The position numbers were made by a program, and so were the translations under genes. Of a stretch of 64,000 nucleotides of DNA, positions 26,384 through 36,721 are shown one piece after another. The notes under the pieces are model-generated. The model did no database searches. It worked only from the letters and a program-made list of their open reading frames with translations, and had not been told where the DNA came from. The stretch covers positions 124,001 through 188,000 of the forward strand of contig JABFFZ010000001.1 in the NCBI GenBank assembly GCA_013112725.1, written 5' to 3'. Each line of letters opens with the position of its first letter. Position 1 is the first letter of the stretch. Origin of the DNA: Chloroflexota bacterium (lineage in GTDB: Bacteria > Chloroflexota > Anaerolineae > Promineifilales > Promineifilaceae).

Positions 26384-26415
26384 AGAAGCCGGGTTTTTGC
26401 AAAAACTCGGCTTCT
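26384..26415. repeat. hairpin between nuoB and nuoC
   Basis: AGAAGCCGGGTTTTTG pairs with CAAAAACTCGGCTTCT with one mismatch and a minimal loop. It lies in the 52-bp spacer inside the nuo operon. It may stabilise or attenuate the mRNA. Confidence 0.75.
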
Positions 26416-26420
26416 ATTGG

Positions 26421-26903
26421 TCAGGCGTATTTGGTTAATTTTTCGCCGCGCACTTTTTCGTGCAGGGTCATAATGCCGTTGATCAGGGCTTCGGGGCGGG
26501 GTGGGCAGCCGGCGACGTACACGTCTACCGGCACAATTTCATCCACACCCTGCACAATAGCATAGTTGTTGAAGATGCCGCCACAGGAAGCACAGTCACC
26601 CATGGCGATGACCCATTTTGGTTCGGGCATCTGGTCGTACAGGCGGCGGACAACGGGGGCCATTTTGCGGGAGACACGGCCGGCGACAATCATCAAGTCG
26701 GCCTGGCGGGGTGACGGCCGATTCAACTCCATGCCAAAGCGCGAGGCATCATAGTGCGAAGCCTGCGACCCCATCATCTCGATGGCGCAGCAGGCCAGGC
26801 CAAACAGCAAAGGCCACATGGCATTGGTGCGACCCCAATTCACCACATCTTCCAGACGGTGGGTGACAACACCCATATTGCCTAGTTTTTGTTCTATTCC
26901 CAT
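26421..26903 (-). CDS. nuoB: NADH-quinone oxidoreductase subunit B
   Basis: A 160-residue subunit carrying cluster N2. Ligands are visible in [14 protein letters not shown] (tandem cysteines), [18 protein letters not shown] and [15 protein letters not shown]. Start [12 protein letters not shown] at 26903. It overlaps the end of nuoA by 10 nt. No anomaly. Confidence 0.97.
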   Translation of the reverse strand: MGIEQKLGNMGVVTHRLEDVVNWGRTNAMWPLLFGLACCAIEMMGSQASHYDASRFGMELNRPSPRQADLMIVAGRVSRKMAPVVRRLYDQMPEPKWVIAMGDCASCGGIFNNYAIVQGVDEIVPVDVYVAGCPPRPEALINGIMTLHEKVRGEKLTKYA

Positions 26904-27274
26904 TCTAGAATCCCTTTTTTCCAGACCCAGACGTCACCGAGAATGAAAAGGAACATAAAGACACCCATCACCGCCAGACCATAAAAGCCCAAATTGCGGA
27001 AGGTGACGGCCCAGGGTACGAGTAAAATAATATCTACATCAAATAGGATAAAGAGAACGGCGATCCGGTAAAATTTCACCGGCAAGCGGCGCTGCGCTTC
27101 GCCAATGGCGGCCATGCCCGATTCATAGGCGATGTATTTGTGGGGGGCGGCATTCTTAGGGGAGCGTTTTGGCCCTAACAATAGGGAGAGGGCTGGCAGC
27201 AGCAGCGCAAAAAAGAGGGCGACCAGCAGCAGCATGAAGATGGGCAGGTAGTCAACAATGATTGGGTTATCCAT
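26894..27274 (-). CDS. nuoA: NADH-quinone oxidoreductase subunit A
   Basis: A 126-residue protein with three membrane helices; conserved [20 protein letters not shown] loop and [17 protein letters not shown] start at ATG 27274 ([13 protein letters not shown]); the frame to 27343 adds an unlikely hydrophilic extension. First gene of the operon; its promoter should lie in 27275-27480, but I cannot single it out. Confidence 0.95.
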   Translation of the reverse strand: MDNPIIVDYLPIFMLLLVALFFALLLPALSLLLGPKRSPKNAAPHKYIAYESGMAAIGEAQRRLPVKFYRIAVLFILFDVDIILLVPWAVTFRNLGFYGLAVMGVFMFLFILGDVWVWKKGILEWE

Positions 27275-27699
27275 GTGATGGTTTCTCTCTTCCGCGGCGT
27301 TACACGATGGCAGGCTCAAAAAACGAATTAGGGAGGTACGCACAGGTGGCGCGGATTAGGAACCGGCCACAGCTATTTATCTAATCTCTCCTGATTTTGT
27401 AATGGCGCCTGCTGTCGTCACTTCCAAAAGTTACTATGTGCATTCTATCACAAGCACCAGGGGGGAGCAACAAAAGCGAAAGGTAACAGTGCCAGACACG
27501 GGGCATTACATGGCGTTGGATACGGTCAAAGTGACGAGCCTTTCTGCGCTGATTACGACACGGTCGTAGCCCTGGACAAAGGCTACCTGGTCTTTCGCCA
27601 TGTGACCTTGCCGGCGTATAGCGATTTGATTCCGGTCACGGCCGTGTTTTGGTGTGGTGCGGCAGCGGAATGGGAGCGGGGCGATTTCCCCAAATCGCC
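27275..27699. other. 425-bp interval upstream of nuoA with a possible decayed gene
   Basis: The part near nuoA (27275-27480) shows no coding pattern. From about 27490 to 27710 on the + strand two frames look coding in turn: VPDTGHYMALDTVKVTSLSA up to a TAG, then in another frame ADYDTVVALDKGYLVFRHVT continuing LPAYSDLIPVTAVFWCG. This looks like the remnant of one frameshifted gene; I do not recognise the family. A 9-bp inverted repeat (GGGCGATTT CCCC AAATCGCCC, 27679-27700) sits at the rpoD stop and may be its terminator. Confidence 0.35.
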
Positions 27700-29394
27700 C
27701 TACGATAGATAGTCGCGGAGCGCTTTGCTGCGGCTGGGGTGGCGCAGTTTGCGCAGGGCTTTGGCTTCGATCTGGCGGATGCGTTCACGGGTGACGCCAA
27801 ATTCACGGCCAACTTCTTCCAGCGTATGGTCTTTGCCGTCGTTGAGGCCGAAGCGCATTTCCAGCACTTCCCGTTCGCGTTCGCTCAAGTAGCCCAGGAC
27901 TTGCCGGATTTGCTCGCGCAGCAGTTCTTTGGAGGCGGCGTCCACCGGTTCCAGAGCGGCTTCGTCGGGGATAAAGTCACCCATTTCGGTGGCGTCTTCG
28001 GAACCAACCGGTGATTCCAAAGACATGGGGTCCATGGAGATACGCTTAATTTCCCGAATTTTGGAAACGGCCTGCCGCCATTTACGGTTAAGAACGGGGT
28101 CAATAGGCAGGTCATGGGCAATGGCCTCTTTGATGGCGAAGGCTTCTTCAGGGGTGAGGAAGTCAAGTTCCAATGCCAGCTCTTCGTCTGATGGCTCGTG
28201 GCCCAGTTGTTGCACCAGGTCACGCTGCATTTTGACGATTTTGTTGATGGTCTCAAACATGTGGACGGGGATGCGAATGGTGCGGGCCTGGTCGGCGATG
28301 GCGCGGCTGACGGCCTGGCGAATCCACCAGGTGGCGTAGGTGCTGAATTTGAAACCTTTGGTATGGTCAAATTTTTCTACGGCGCGCAGCAGGCCAACGT
28401 TACCTTCCTGAACCAGGTCGAGCAGGTGGATGCCGCGCCCCATATACCGTTTAGCTACACTGACAACCAGGCGCAGGTTGGCGCCGGTGAGGGCGTTTTT
28501 GGCGTCTTCGGCCAGTTCATAAATCATGTATTCGTTGTATTTGAGGCCGACTTTGTCGGCGGAGAGCCATTGGTAGACGGTGGTTTCGTCGGGCAAACGG
28601 CCGTCGCGCCGTACCGCCTCTTCTATTTTGCGGGCAATATCGGGGGGAATGAGGTAGACGGCCGTGAACATGGCAAAACAGGTCTGCGCCAGTTCTGTCC
28701 AGGCGTCATCCTGGCCCCAAATGCCTTGATTCAGATATTCGCGTAGATAGGAAGTTTGTTGTTCCTGCCATCCCCGCCGCAGGGTACAGGCCTCGACAAC
28801 AAGCGGCAGCATTTCCGGTGGCGGCACATGAATGGCGGCGCTGACTTCTTTGGCAGTCGCTTCATTTTCCCGCAGGCGCGCGTAATTCAACATCATCGCC
28901 CGCAAATCCACTTCTTCTTCCGAATCGTCTCCTTCTTCGGCTACTCGTAAACTCAGGCTTTCCAGGGCGGTGGCGGCGGTTAATTGGGTAGAGAGCCAGA
29001 TTTCTTGTTCGGCGGTGAGCAGCGGTACCTGGCCGATTTCTTTCAGATAGGTGTGGACGGGGTCATCTTCAACGGCCGTTACCAGATAATCGCCGGCATC
29101 ATCTGCCAGTAAATCGTCATCATCCAGATCAAGGAAATTGGCCGGTTCGCTCAGGTCATTCAGCACTTCGCCATCGGCATTGATCACCCGCACATCCAGT
29201 TTTTGCAGGCGGGCATACAGCCGGTCGGCCTGATCTTCGTCGGCCGTCGCCAGCAAAGCCTGGACATCTGACTCATTTATCTGACGGGAGCGGCGCGCTT
29301 TTTTGACCAGCGCTTCAATGTCCAGCGTTTCCTCGCCTTCAAACCCATCTTCTTCCAAATCATCATTCTCAAGTTCGGGCGACAACTCACTCAT
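27700..29394 (-). CDS. rpoD: primary sigma factor (sigma-70, RpoD)
   Basis: A 564-residue sigma-70. Region 1.2 is [20 protein letters not shown]; region 2 has [38 protein letters not shown] and [20 protein letters not shown] (promoter -10 recognition); region 3 follows at [15 protein letters not shown]; region 4 has [20 protein letters not shown] and [21 protein letters not shown] long acidic N-terminal part (residues 1-110) and a variable insert between regions 1.2 and 2.1 match group 1 sigmas. It lies 77 bp after dnaG, as in the classical dnaG-rpoD operon. Confidence 0.96.
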   Translation of the reverse strand: MSELSPELENDDLEEDGFEGEETLDIEALVKKARRSRQINESDVQALLATADEDQADRLYARLQKLDVRVINADGEVLNDLSEPANFLDLDDDDLLADDAGDYLVTAVEDDPVHTYLKEIGQVPLLTAEQEIWLSTQLTAATALESLSLRVAEEGDDSEEEVDLRAMMLNYARLRENEATAKEVSAAIHVPPPEMLPLVVEACTLRRGWQEQQTSYLREYLNQGIWGQDDAWTELAQTCFAMFTAVYLIPPDIARKIEEAVRRDGRLPDETTVYQWLSADKVGLKYNEYMIYELAEDAKNALTGANLRLVVSVAKRYMGRGIHLLDLVQEGNVGLLRAVEKFDHTKGFKFSTYATWWIRQAVSRAIADQARTIRIPVHMFETINKIVKMQRDLVQQLGHEPSDEELALELDFLTPEEAFAIKEAIAHDLPIDPVLNRKWRQAVSKIREIKRISMDPMSLESPVGSEDATEMGDFIPDEAALEPVDAASKELLREQIRQVLGYLSEREREVLEMRFGLNDGKDHTLEEVGREFGVTRERIRQIEAKALRKLRHPSRSKALRDYLS

Positions 29395-29471
29395 TTTTAA
29401 TTCCTGGTCTACGTTTGCTCTTAAGAGATTGGAAATTTATGATTTCCTCAATTTCCACTCGCTGATGTATT

Positions 29472-31457
29472 TCAAACTTTGTCGGCCACACGTCGCCGGT
29501 TAGCTGCTGTCATCGCGTTGCGGGCTTTGTTTAGCTGCCAGACCACTAACGGTAGCTCCCGTTTTAACTGCTGGTATATTTCCACTGCCTGGGCGTCATT
29601 TTCAATTTGGGCCTCTTTGTAATACTGTTCCACTTCATTGACCAGTTCGCGTGTTTTCTCCAAACGCCAATCTAACACAGATAACATGAGTTGATCGGCC
29701 AGTCGCTCCATTTCCACGTCGGGTGTTTGGGAGAGCGATAGGAGATACTGTGCCCGTGTGGTAAGCGGCGCTGCAGGAGCAGCGTCCAAAATATCCCACA
29801 ATTCGTTAATCGTGACAACCGCCGAGTGATTGACGATGCCGCTTGTTTGTAGCCACTGTGGTAATAGCTGCATGATGGCCCGATCTTCCGGGTTTAGGAA
29901 ATCTTTTTCGGTTACGGCCGTTTGCCCACATTGCGCCAACCGGTCATTCACCTGCTGCACCAGATAGGGTTGGCGCAAACATTGGCTTAGAAAATGCGTC
30001 TGGCGCATACTGCTGCCTTGTATCTGACCGCCAGATGAGTGGGGCACGGCCGTGCCACTATTTCCCGGTTTGGGGGCAGATTTAGCCGTCGTGAATGGAG
30101 CTGCCGGGCGGGCCGTATCCGGCAGGCGCGTCTGGCGTAGGGCGCGTTCATCCACGCGCAGCGCCCGCGCCAACTCCTGCCAGTAATGGTCGCGCTCAAT
30201 CGGGTCGGCAATATCCTTGATGAGCGGGATGATTTGTTGGGCAACGGCCGTTTTCGCCTTGCCGTCGCGCATATCCAGGTCTTGGGTAGCAACGCCAATC
30301 ACATAGGCCACCACCGGCTGCGCCTGGGCCACCAACTGCGGCCAACGCGCCGGGTCGGCGCGGATGATGCTATCCGGGTCTTCCCCTGCCGGCAGGGTGA
30401 CAATACGAATGTCTGCCTGCAAACGTCCTTCGTGCTGCACCAGGCCAAAAGCGTCAAACTTCACTTCCACATCCCGGTCGAGGGTCTGGCGAGCCACTTG
30501 CAGGCTGCGCAGCGTGGCCTTGGCCCCGGCGGCGTCGGCGTCCAGCGCCAGCACAAAGCGTTTGGTATACCGCTTCAACTGCTGCAACTGCGCTTCCGTC
30601 AGCGCCGTGCCCATCTGGGCGACGACATTGCGGAAACCGGCCTGCCATGCCTGAATCACATCCATGTACCCTTCCACAATCACCGCCTGCCGCGCTTCGC
30701 GGATGTCCCGTTTGCTCATATCCAGGCCAAAGAGCAGATGGCTTTTGTCGAAGACCAGGGTTTGCGGGGAATTGAGGTATTTGGGCAGGCCGTCTTTATC
30801 CAGGGTACGGGCGCCGAAGCCAACGGTACGGCCGTCCGCATCCCGAATCGGTATCATCAACCGGTTACGAAAGCGGTCATACTGTGATCCTTTTTCTTCA
30901 TTTTCGGCCAGCAGTCCCGCCTCCAGTAGCTCCTGATCGGTGTACCCCTGGGCGTTGAAATGGGTGCGGCAGGCGTCCCAAGAGTCAAGCGCATACCCGA
31001 TTTTGAAAGTGGCAATGGTGGCCTCGGTGAGGGCACGGCCGTTGACGTATTGCCGCGCTCTTTCTGCCTGGGGCGCGTGTAGAAATAGCTGGTGGAAATA
31101 GTCGGCAGCCGCGCCCAGCAAATCGGTGAGTTTGTCGGCGTGGGAGCGGCGTTTTTTCTCTTCGGGCGTAAATTCGTGCAGTGCCACGCCCGCCCGCTGC
31201 GCCAGATATTCCAGGGTCTCTTTGAACTCCCACCCCTGCCGTTTCATCACAAAGGAGAAGACATCACCCCCCTCAGCGCAGGCGCCAAAACAGCGCCAGG
31301 TCTGGGTTTCCGGGAAGATAAAAAAGGCGGGGGTGCGGCTGTTGGCGTGGAAGGGGCAAAAGCCAGCGTAATTTCGCCCTGATTTCCGCAGCGTCACGGT
31401 CTCAGAGACAATATCTACAATATCCAACCGACTTTTAATTTCTTGCGTGACGTTCAT
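29472..31457 (-). CDS. dnaG: DNA primase
   Basis: A 661-residue protein. N-terminal zinc-binding domain: CPFHANSRTPAFFIF, then WRCFGACAEGGDVFSFVM. Catalytic part: FRNRLMIPIRDADGRTVGFG, YLNSPQTLVFDKSHLLFGLD, then the Toprim core VEGYMDVIQAWQAGFRNVVA, GTALTEAQ and FVLALDADAAG. The C-terminal region is the helicase-binding helical domain. A Pro/Gly/Ser linker near residue 460 (PKPGNSGTAVPHSSGG) carries an ACGGCCGT copy. Confidence 0.96.
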   Translation of the reverse strand: MNVTQEIKSRLDIVDIVSETVTLRKSGRNYAGFCPFHANSRTPAFFIFPETQTWRCFGACAEGGDVFSFVMKRQGWEFKETLEYLAQRAGVALHEFTPEEKKRRSHADKLTDLLGAAADYFHQLFLHAPQAERARQYVNGRALTEATIATFKIGYALDSWDACRTHFNAQGYTDQELLEAGLLAENEEKGSQYDRFRNRLMIPIRDADGRTVGFGARTLDKDGLPKYLNSPQTLVFDKSHLLFGLDMSKRDIREARQAVIVEGYMDVIQAWQAGFRNVVAQMGTALTEAQLQQLKRYTKRFVLALDADAAGAKATLRSLQVARQTLDRDVEVKFDAFGLVQHEGRLQADIRIVTLPAGEDPDSIIRADPARWPQLVAQAQPVVAYVIGVATQDLDMRDGKAKTAVAQQIIPLIKDIADPIERDHYWQELARALRVDERALRQTRLPDTARPAAPFTTAKSAPKPGNSGTAVPHSSGGQIQGSSMRQTHFLSQCLRQPYLVQQVNDRLAQCGQTAVTEKDFLNPEDRAIMQLLPQWLQTSGIVNHSAVVTINELWDILDAAPAAPLTTRAQYLLSLSQTPDVEMERLADQLMLSVLDWRLEKTRELVNEVEQYYKEAQIENDAQAVEIYQQLKRELPLVVWQLNKARNAMTAANRRRVADKV

Positions 31458-31929
31458 TGGCTGAATCGTAAACCGTCATACGTGAACCGTCATCCGTCGT
31501 TTCACCGATTACGGATAACGGGATACAGGTCACGGCCGTCCAAGCAGGCGCGATTATACCCAACTCCCGCTGCACATTCACCGAATTGGGGTGTAAATCT
31601 GGCTACATTTACGAAGGTTTAACGAAGGGGAGACAGCGAATGGGAGTCCAGAGAGGCCTTATACATCACGTGCCACTTTTGAGATTGGGAGATGAGGAGA
31701 TTGAGAGATTGGATTCACTTAAATCTCCAATCTCCGATCTCCAAATTCCAGCTGCCTATGTAATTAAATTTCGATTCTTTGGGAACTCAGGGGGTTGACA
31801 GGCCCCTTCGACAAGCTCAGGGCAGGCTGTGATGCGTGACGAGTGATGCGTGACCAGAGAGACCACACATCACTCGTCACATGTCACGCCGAACCCCATG
31901 AAATCCTGTAGAGCCTGAATTTCCTTTCC
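31458..31929. repeat. 472-bp gene-free interval made of several repeat families
   Basis: Near dnaG are words related to CGTAAACCGTCATACGTGAACCG and TTCACCGATTACGG (each in short forms). At 31680-31746 is an AGATTGGGAGATGAGG / CCAATCTCCGATCTCC hairpin. At 31803-31827 is CCTTCGACAAGCTCAGGGC, a repeat related to one inside the gene at 61.5 kb. At 31829-31890 GTGATGCGTGACGAGTGATG is followed by its complement. No coding frame is supported. Confidence 0.7.
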
Positions 31930-34900
31930 TCAGCGCACGATGATCGGCAGATAAATGGTGTTGTGGCCCACAGCGAAAGTGACTTCGCTGCTGTAGGGCG
32001 ACACCAGACCATCGGCGTCGTAAGCCTGCACCACGTAATGGTAAGTCATGCCACTCGCCAGCAGGGTGTCCGTGAAGTAGGTGGCGATGGTTTCGCCCAC
32101 CAGTTCATATGGCCCACCGGCCGAGGTCGCCCGCAGGATGCGGTAACCGGCTATGTTGGGAATGGCCGGGGCCTGCCAGGCCACCTGCGCTGCGCCGTCT
32201 ACCAGCGGGCTGGGGTCTACCCGTACCAGCGTCGGCGGTAAGAGTGCGCCCAACACGGCCGTACCTACATCATTCGCCATCGTCACATTGCCGCCATTTG
32301 TCACCACCTGGGCATACACCGGCATTGTCCCGGCGCTTCTTGGCACCTGGAAGCTGACCGTGCGTGACTCATTAAAGGTCAACGGCGCCGTTGCCTGCGT
32401 GTCCAGCAGAGAACCGCTGCCCGGCGTGCCCGCATATAACTTCACTTCCAGGCCGGTGGCGTCGGCCCGGCCCACATTGCGCACCGTCGCCGTCACCGTC
32501 ACCATCGCGCCAACCGGGGCGTGTACCTGAGACAGTTCCAGCGTCGGGTCAAGGGCAGGGTCGGCGGCGGGTTGCATCACGGCCGTTTCCAATGTATCCC
32601 CTGCGCCGCTGAGAATGGTGTGGGTCACGGCCACTTCGGCTGTACTCAGTGCAGGCGTTGCCGCACCGTCGGTCGCCGATTGCAACCCCGCCAGCGTTGC
32701 CGCATCCGGCATAGCCCGGCCCACATTGAGCAGCACCGCCTCATGCGTACTCTTGTTTATGCCCAGCGCCGCCTGCCAATGCTGGCGGGCATCGTCCGTC
32801 AGGTACAGCGGCGGATACGCTTGGCCGGTGGACATCAGGCGCGTCAGGGCTACTTGCCCCAATTCGCCATTGGTAGCCACCGTTCCAAAACGGCGCAAAA
32901 TGATCAGCGCTTCGCCGGTGGCGCTCACGTCCACCTGCGGCTGCTCGGCGCGTACCGGCTGCCCGGCTTCGTCCGCCACCACAAACTTGCCCCAACTGCC
33001 GCCAAAGGTACGATAGGCGCTCCACAAGTGGGCGGTATTGCCCATCCCGGCGTAATTGCCGCTGCCATCAGGCATCCGGCGCAGGAAGGCCAGCGCCAGG
33101 TCTTGCCCGCCAGGGATATAAGCCACGCTGGGCGAATCGCTGTGCAGAGGCAGCGTGTTGGTGGGGTCTTTCACCCAGTTGGTTCCATTCCAATCAAACA
33201 CCGTCACCCAGCGGTCGCCAGATGTCGCCAGATTACCGTCCGTGTCCACCGTCCAGGCCAACACCTGGCGCGAGACGCCCTGCACCACCTGGCGGTCGGC
33301 ACTGACCTGGTAGTTGGCGGCATTATTGAGGTGGCCGTTGAGCAAAACGGCCGTGTTCCAACTGCTGGTATCCCACTGGCGCACAACGATGCGCCAATCG
33401 GTGTGCGTGGCTAAGTCGGCGTCGGCGTCGTTGACCCAGGCCAGAGTGATGCCCTGGCTGTCGCCGGCAATGGCCGCCTGGCCGTCCGGTAACTGGTCAT
33501 TGGTCAGGCGTACCGGCTGGCCCCACTACGAACCGTTCCAGGTGGCGTAGTAGATTTCCTGCCACTTGAGGATGTCGTTCATGCCGGTGGCGGCCTGCTC
33601 ATCAGCCGGGGTAATCAAGTTTTCCGACCAGGCGATCATGGCCTGCCCGCTGTTGCCATAGAAGGCGGCGACGGGGTCTTGCACCATGCGCGTGCCGTCC
33701 GTCAGGGCTAACGGCGCGCCCCACTGCCCGCTCTGGCTGTTCCAGAAGGCGGCCATCACTTTGGGGCTGGGGATGGCGGCGCTGGGCGTGGTATCTTCAA
33801 CTCAGGTGGCGAGCATATTGCCGTTGGCGTCCGTGGCGATTTGAGGCGCGGTCATGATACGCGGTGGAGTGTGGGTAGGCACTGTGCCGCCCATCAGCGC
33901 CAGCGGTAAGGAGCAGTTGCCTTCGGTGTAGTCCACAATCGTTTCTTCGGCCAGATTCCACTCCATGCTTTCAAATAAGAGATTGATGCGCGCCCAGAAT
34001 AGCAGCGTCACTTTCAGCCGCATACAGGCGTCAAAGAGGGAAATCACGTCCGGGTCATCCAGGTCCATGGAAATGGGGTAGCGCATTTCGGCTTCGGTGC
34101 GGGTGGTAGCGCCACCGCTGACCACGCCAAACAGCGCATTGAGGGCGACGGTGATGTCCACCCGCGGCCGGGTGTGGGTGACGGCGGTAACGTTCATACT
34201 GGGGGCCAACGGCCGTAAAGTGCCATGGATAACCATATCCCCACTTACGCCCAGGGTGATCTTGATGCGCACATCGGCCAGACCGGCGGCGGAAAAGAGC
34301 AGCCCCTCATACACATCTACCTCTTCGTCATAATCAAACAGGGTGATGGGGTCAATGGTGTAGGTGAATTGGCGCAGTTGATCGGTTAACGATTGGGCCG
34401 CGTTGGCGCGGTACAGGGGAATATCGGCGGTCTGCGCCGAGGCGGTATTCCCCATTGGTACCTCGCTGCCTTCGGGGAAGAGAGGGGCGATGCTGTTGAT
34501 GATGCTGTTTTGGCTCAGAATGTGGGAGCGGGAACGGGTGCGAACAGCCTGCAAGGTGATGTTGCCGTCCAGATCAACCGTGCCCTGGATGTTGAAGGCG
34601 GTACCTCCCAACGTGTTAATTTGCTCGCCCAGATAAGGCAGATTTGGCGGTGGACTGGGAAAGGTGATGGGCAGTTTTTGCTCGCCGTTGATGGTGACGG
34701 GAGGGATGACGAAGTCATACCCGTTGTAGTTGCTGTGAATTCTCACGTCGAAGGCGTAGCGGCTGCCATCCCATACCAGGTCGAGGACACGGCGATCCAC
34801 ATAACCTTGCAGGGCATTGTTTTGCATGGGTGTTCAATGATGTGGACGCGGCGGATGCCATCTGCGGCGTTGGCGCAGCCCTGCCCACCGGAGATGCTGG

Positions 34901-35908
34901 GACGAAACTTGAACTGACGCACACCCACGTCTACGGTTGCCACCCATTTGTCAAACTGGTAGGTGGCGCCCTGGGCCGGGGGATCAATGGCCGCCCACAG
35001 GTAATCGTTCCCTTCATTCCGGTCAGTGTAGACGGGCATCAGGCCAAGCGTGGCGCCGCTGAGAAGCTGCATATCTACCTGGAAATTGATCTTTGGCCCG
35101 GCCTGATCATACGGCTAATAGTTGACGTAGGAGCCAAAGTCAAACTGGTCGGTGGCTTTGCCTGTGGGGGTCATGCGCACGGCGACGACGCTGCCTTTCT
35201 GGCACTGCGGGAAGGGAACCGGGTTGAAGATGGCTTGCCCGCCGCTGGTAACCGTGACCGGGGCGTTTTGCACCACCACGGGCACAATGCCGGCGATGGC
35301 GGCGGTGTACGTGCCGGGGGGCACGTTGCTCAGGCTGAAGCTGCCGTTAGTGCTCACGGGGGCGCTGGCGATGACGTTGCCCTGCCGGTCGTAGAGGTTG
35401 GCGGTGGCGTCGAGGATGTTGGGATTGTTGATGCTCAGGCTACCTTCGGGCGCGGCGTTGAGCGATAGGGGCAGTTGGCCGGTGACGCTGCCGGGGGCGG
35501 GGGCGTCTACGGTGAAGTTTTGGCAGGCGAAGGTGGCCTGGGGGGTGGCGGTGACGGCCGCACAAATGCGGTGGGGGCCGGTCACGGCCGTGTCCGGCAC
35601 GTTTACCTGCACGCTGTAAGCCTGCCCATTCGCCACCGGGGCCACGGCCAGGCTGGTCGTCGTCTGCTCATCCAGCCAGACGACGCGCACGCCGGGGTAG
35701 GGGATACGCCTTGCCCAGAAACGGTAACGGCCGTGCCCGGCAGCCCATGATTGGCGCTAAGAGTGATGGTTGGCTCGTTACCGCCGGGTAGGGGCGCGGG
35801 CAGGGGTGAACCGCCAACCAGGGCGTTGGAACTGGTGGGCATCACCATGATAAAGATGCCGCCCAGGAGGAGGGCAGGCAAGATCAAATAACCGATGAAT
35901 CGTCGCAT
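31930..35908 (-). pseudogene. large secreted multi-domain protein, decayed
   Basis: It begins at 35908 with a signal anchor (MRRFIGYLILPALLLGGIFI) and would be about 1,320 residues. Frame breaks: a shift near 35700; in-frame TAG at 35115-35117; a shift near 34830; in-frame TGA at 33802-33804; in-frame TAG at 33526-33528. Protein homology-like continuity is kept across each (for example SYVNY / PYDQAG; WNGS / WGQPVRL). Domains visible: a carboxypeptidase-regulatory-like repeat near 35,250 (GSFSLSNVPPGTYTAAIAGI), a long beta-rich middle, a CARDB domain near 32,400 (TVRNVGRADATGLEVKLYAG) and an FN3 domain near 32,100 (PPTLVRVDPSPLV, AGYRILRATS). It ends in HNTIYLPIIVR. Probably a surface or extracellular protein. 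With five lesions I consider it non-functional. Confidence 0.8.
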
Positions 35909-36004
35909 CAGAGTGTCTCCTTGAGTTGATAAAATGAACGTTAAGGTGTGATGGTGCGTGGGGGCAAAACCCAGTTTTGGTCAGTGATGGGGGGAGTATA
36001 AAAG

Positions 36005-36054
36005 ACGGCCGTCCGAAAAACGTTCTGGGTTTGTCTGTGTTTTCGGACGGCCGT
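36005..36054. terminator. inverted repeat with ACGGCCGT arms
   Basis: ACGGCCGTCCGAAAA (36005-36019) pairs perfectly with 36040-36054 around a 20-base loop. It lies upstream of the decayed secreted gene and downstream of dodecin (both on the minus strand), so it can terminate the dodecin transcript. A second palindromic stretch of GATGCGTGACG words follows at 36060-36143. Confidence 0.7.
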
Positions 36055-36059
36055 TGAGG

Positions 36060-36143
36060 TGATGCGTGACGTGTGACGGGTGACGTGTGACTAGAGGCTT
36101 CTCCTCACGCATCACTCGTCACGCATCACGCATCATGTATCAC
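36060..36143. repeat. GATGCGTGACG word hairpin
   Basis: GTGATGCGTGACGTGTGACG and GGTGACGTGTGAC, then CTCACGCATCACTCGTCACG and CATCACGCATCATG: tandem words and their complements. Same family as 31829-31890 and part of 8768-8878. Confidence 0.75.
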
Positions 36144-36168
36144 ATGTTCCAGCCGTGCTGCCGTTAAC

Positions 36169-36381
36169 TCAATCTTCTTCGTACTTAAACGAAACCTTGA
36201 CTTTGGCCCGGTAGGTGGCGACCTTGCCATCTTCCAGATGCATATCCAGGGTCACGACTTCGGCAATGCGCAGATTGCGCAGGGATTGGGCGGCGCGTTC
36301 GACGGCCACGGTGGCTGCCTTTTCCCACGATTCTGTGCTGGTTCCCACTAACTCAATGACTTTGTAGACACTCTCAGACAT
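36169..36381 (-). CDS. dodecin (flavin-binding storage protein)
   Basis: A 70-residue protein matching dodecin: MSESVYKVIELVGTSTESWE, AVERAAQSLRNLRIAEV and a beta strand pair ending KVKVSFKYEED. The conserved Trp19 in ESWEKA stacks on the flavin in the family. Dodecins form hollow dodecamers that store and protect flavins. Start ATG 36381; the longer frame is spurious. AGGAGTTT precedes the ATG. Confidence 0.93.
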   Translation of the reverse strand: MSESVYKVIELVGTSTESWEKAATVAVERAAQSLRNLRIAEVVTLDMHLEDGKVATYRAKVKVSFKYEED

Positions 36382-36721
36382 GGCTAAACTCCTTTTTTTG
36401 CCACGAATGACACGAACTGCACTAATGAATGATAGTTCGTGGAATTCGGGGCTGAATTTAAGTTTCTTGCATCTGTTTATCGGGTTGTGTGCCACAGTGT
36501 TGGTTGGTGTGGAATGGGGAGGCGACAAGGCTAACCACAATTATCAGTAGTATGCTGGATGGGCAATTGGCCGTCAAGATACAGGCGGGTGGCAAAAATA
36601 GGAATAAGCGATTATGCCAACGCATTGACCCGTATCCAAAGGTCAAGTATCCTCTTGTTGGCGCGGTCACAAACCGGCCACAGCGAGCAGTATAAATGGA
36701 TGGGGACGCCTGGATGAGCAG
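36382..36721. other. 340-bp divergent intergenic region
   Basis: Between dodecin (-) and a TetR regulator (+). No coding frame is supported and no word hairpin is obvious. It should hold both promoters and perhaps the TetR operator, but I could not identify a clear palindromic site. Confidence 0.4.

Noticed and set aside
33802-33804. In-frame TGA in the secreted-protein gene as a second selenocysteine
   Set aside because: Context (MLAT-stop-VEDTT) has no redox motif, and the same gene carries two TAG codons and two frameshifts, so decay explains it better.
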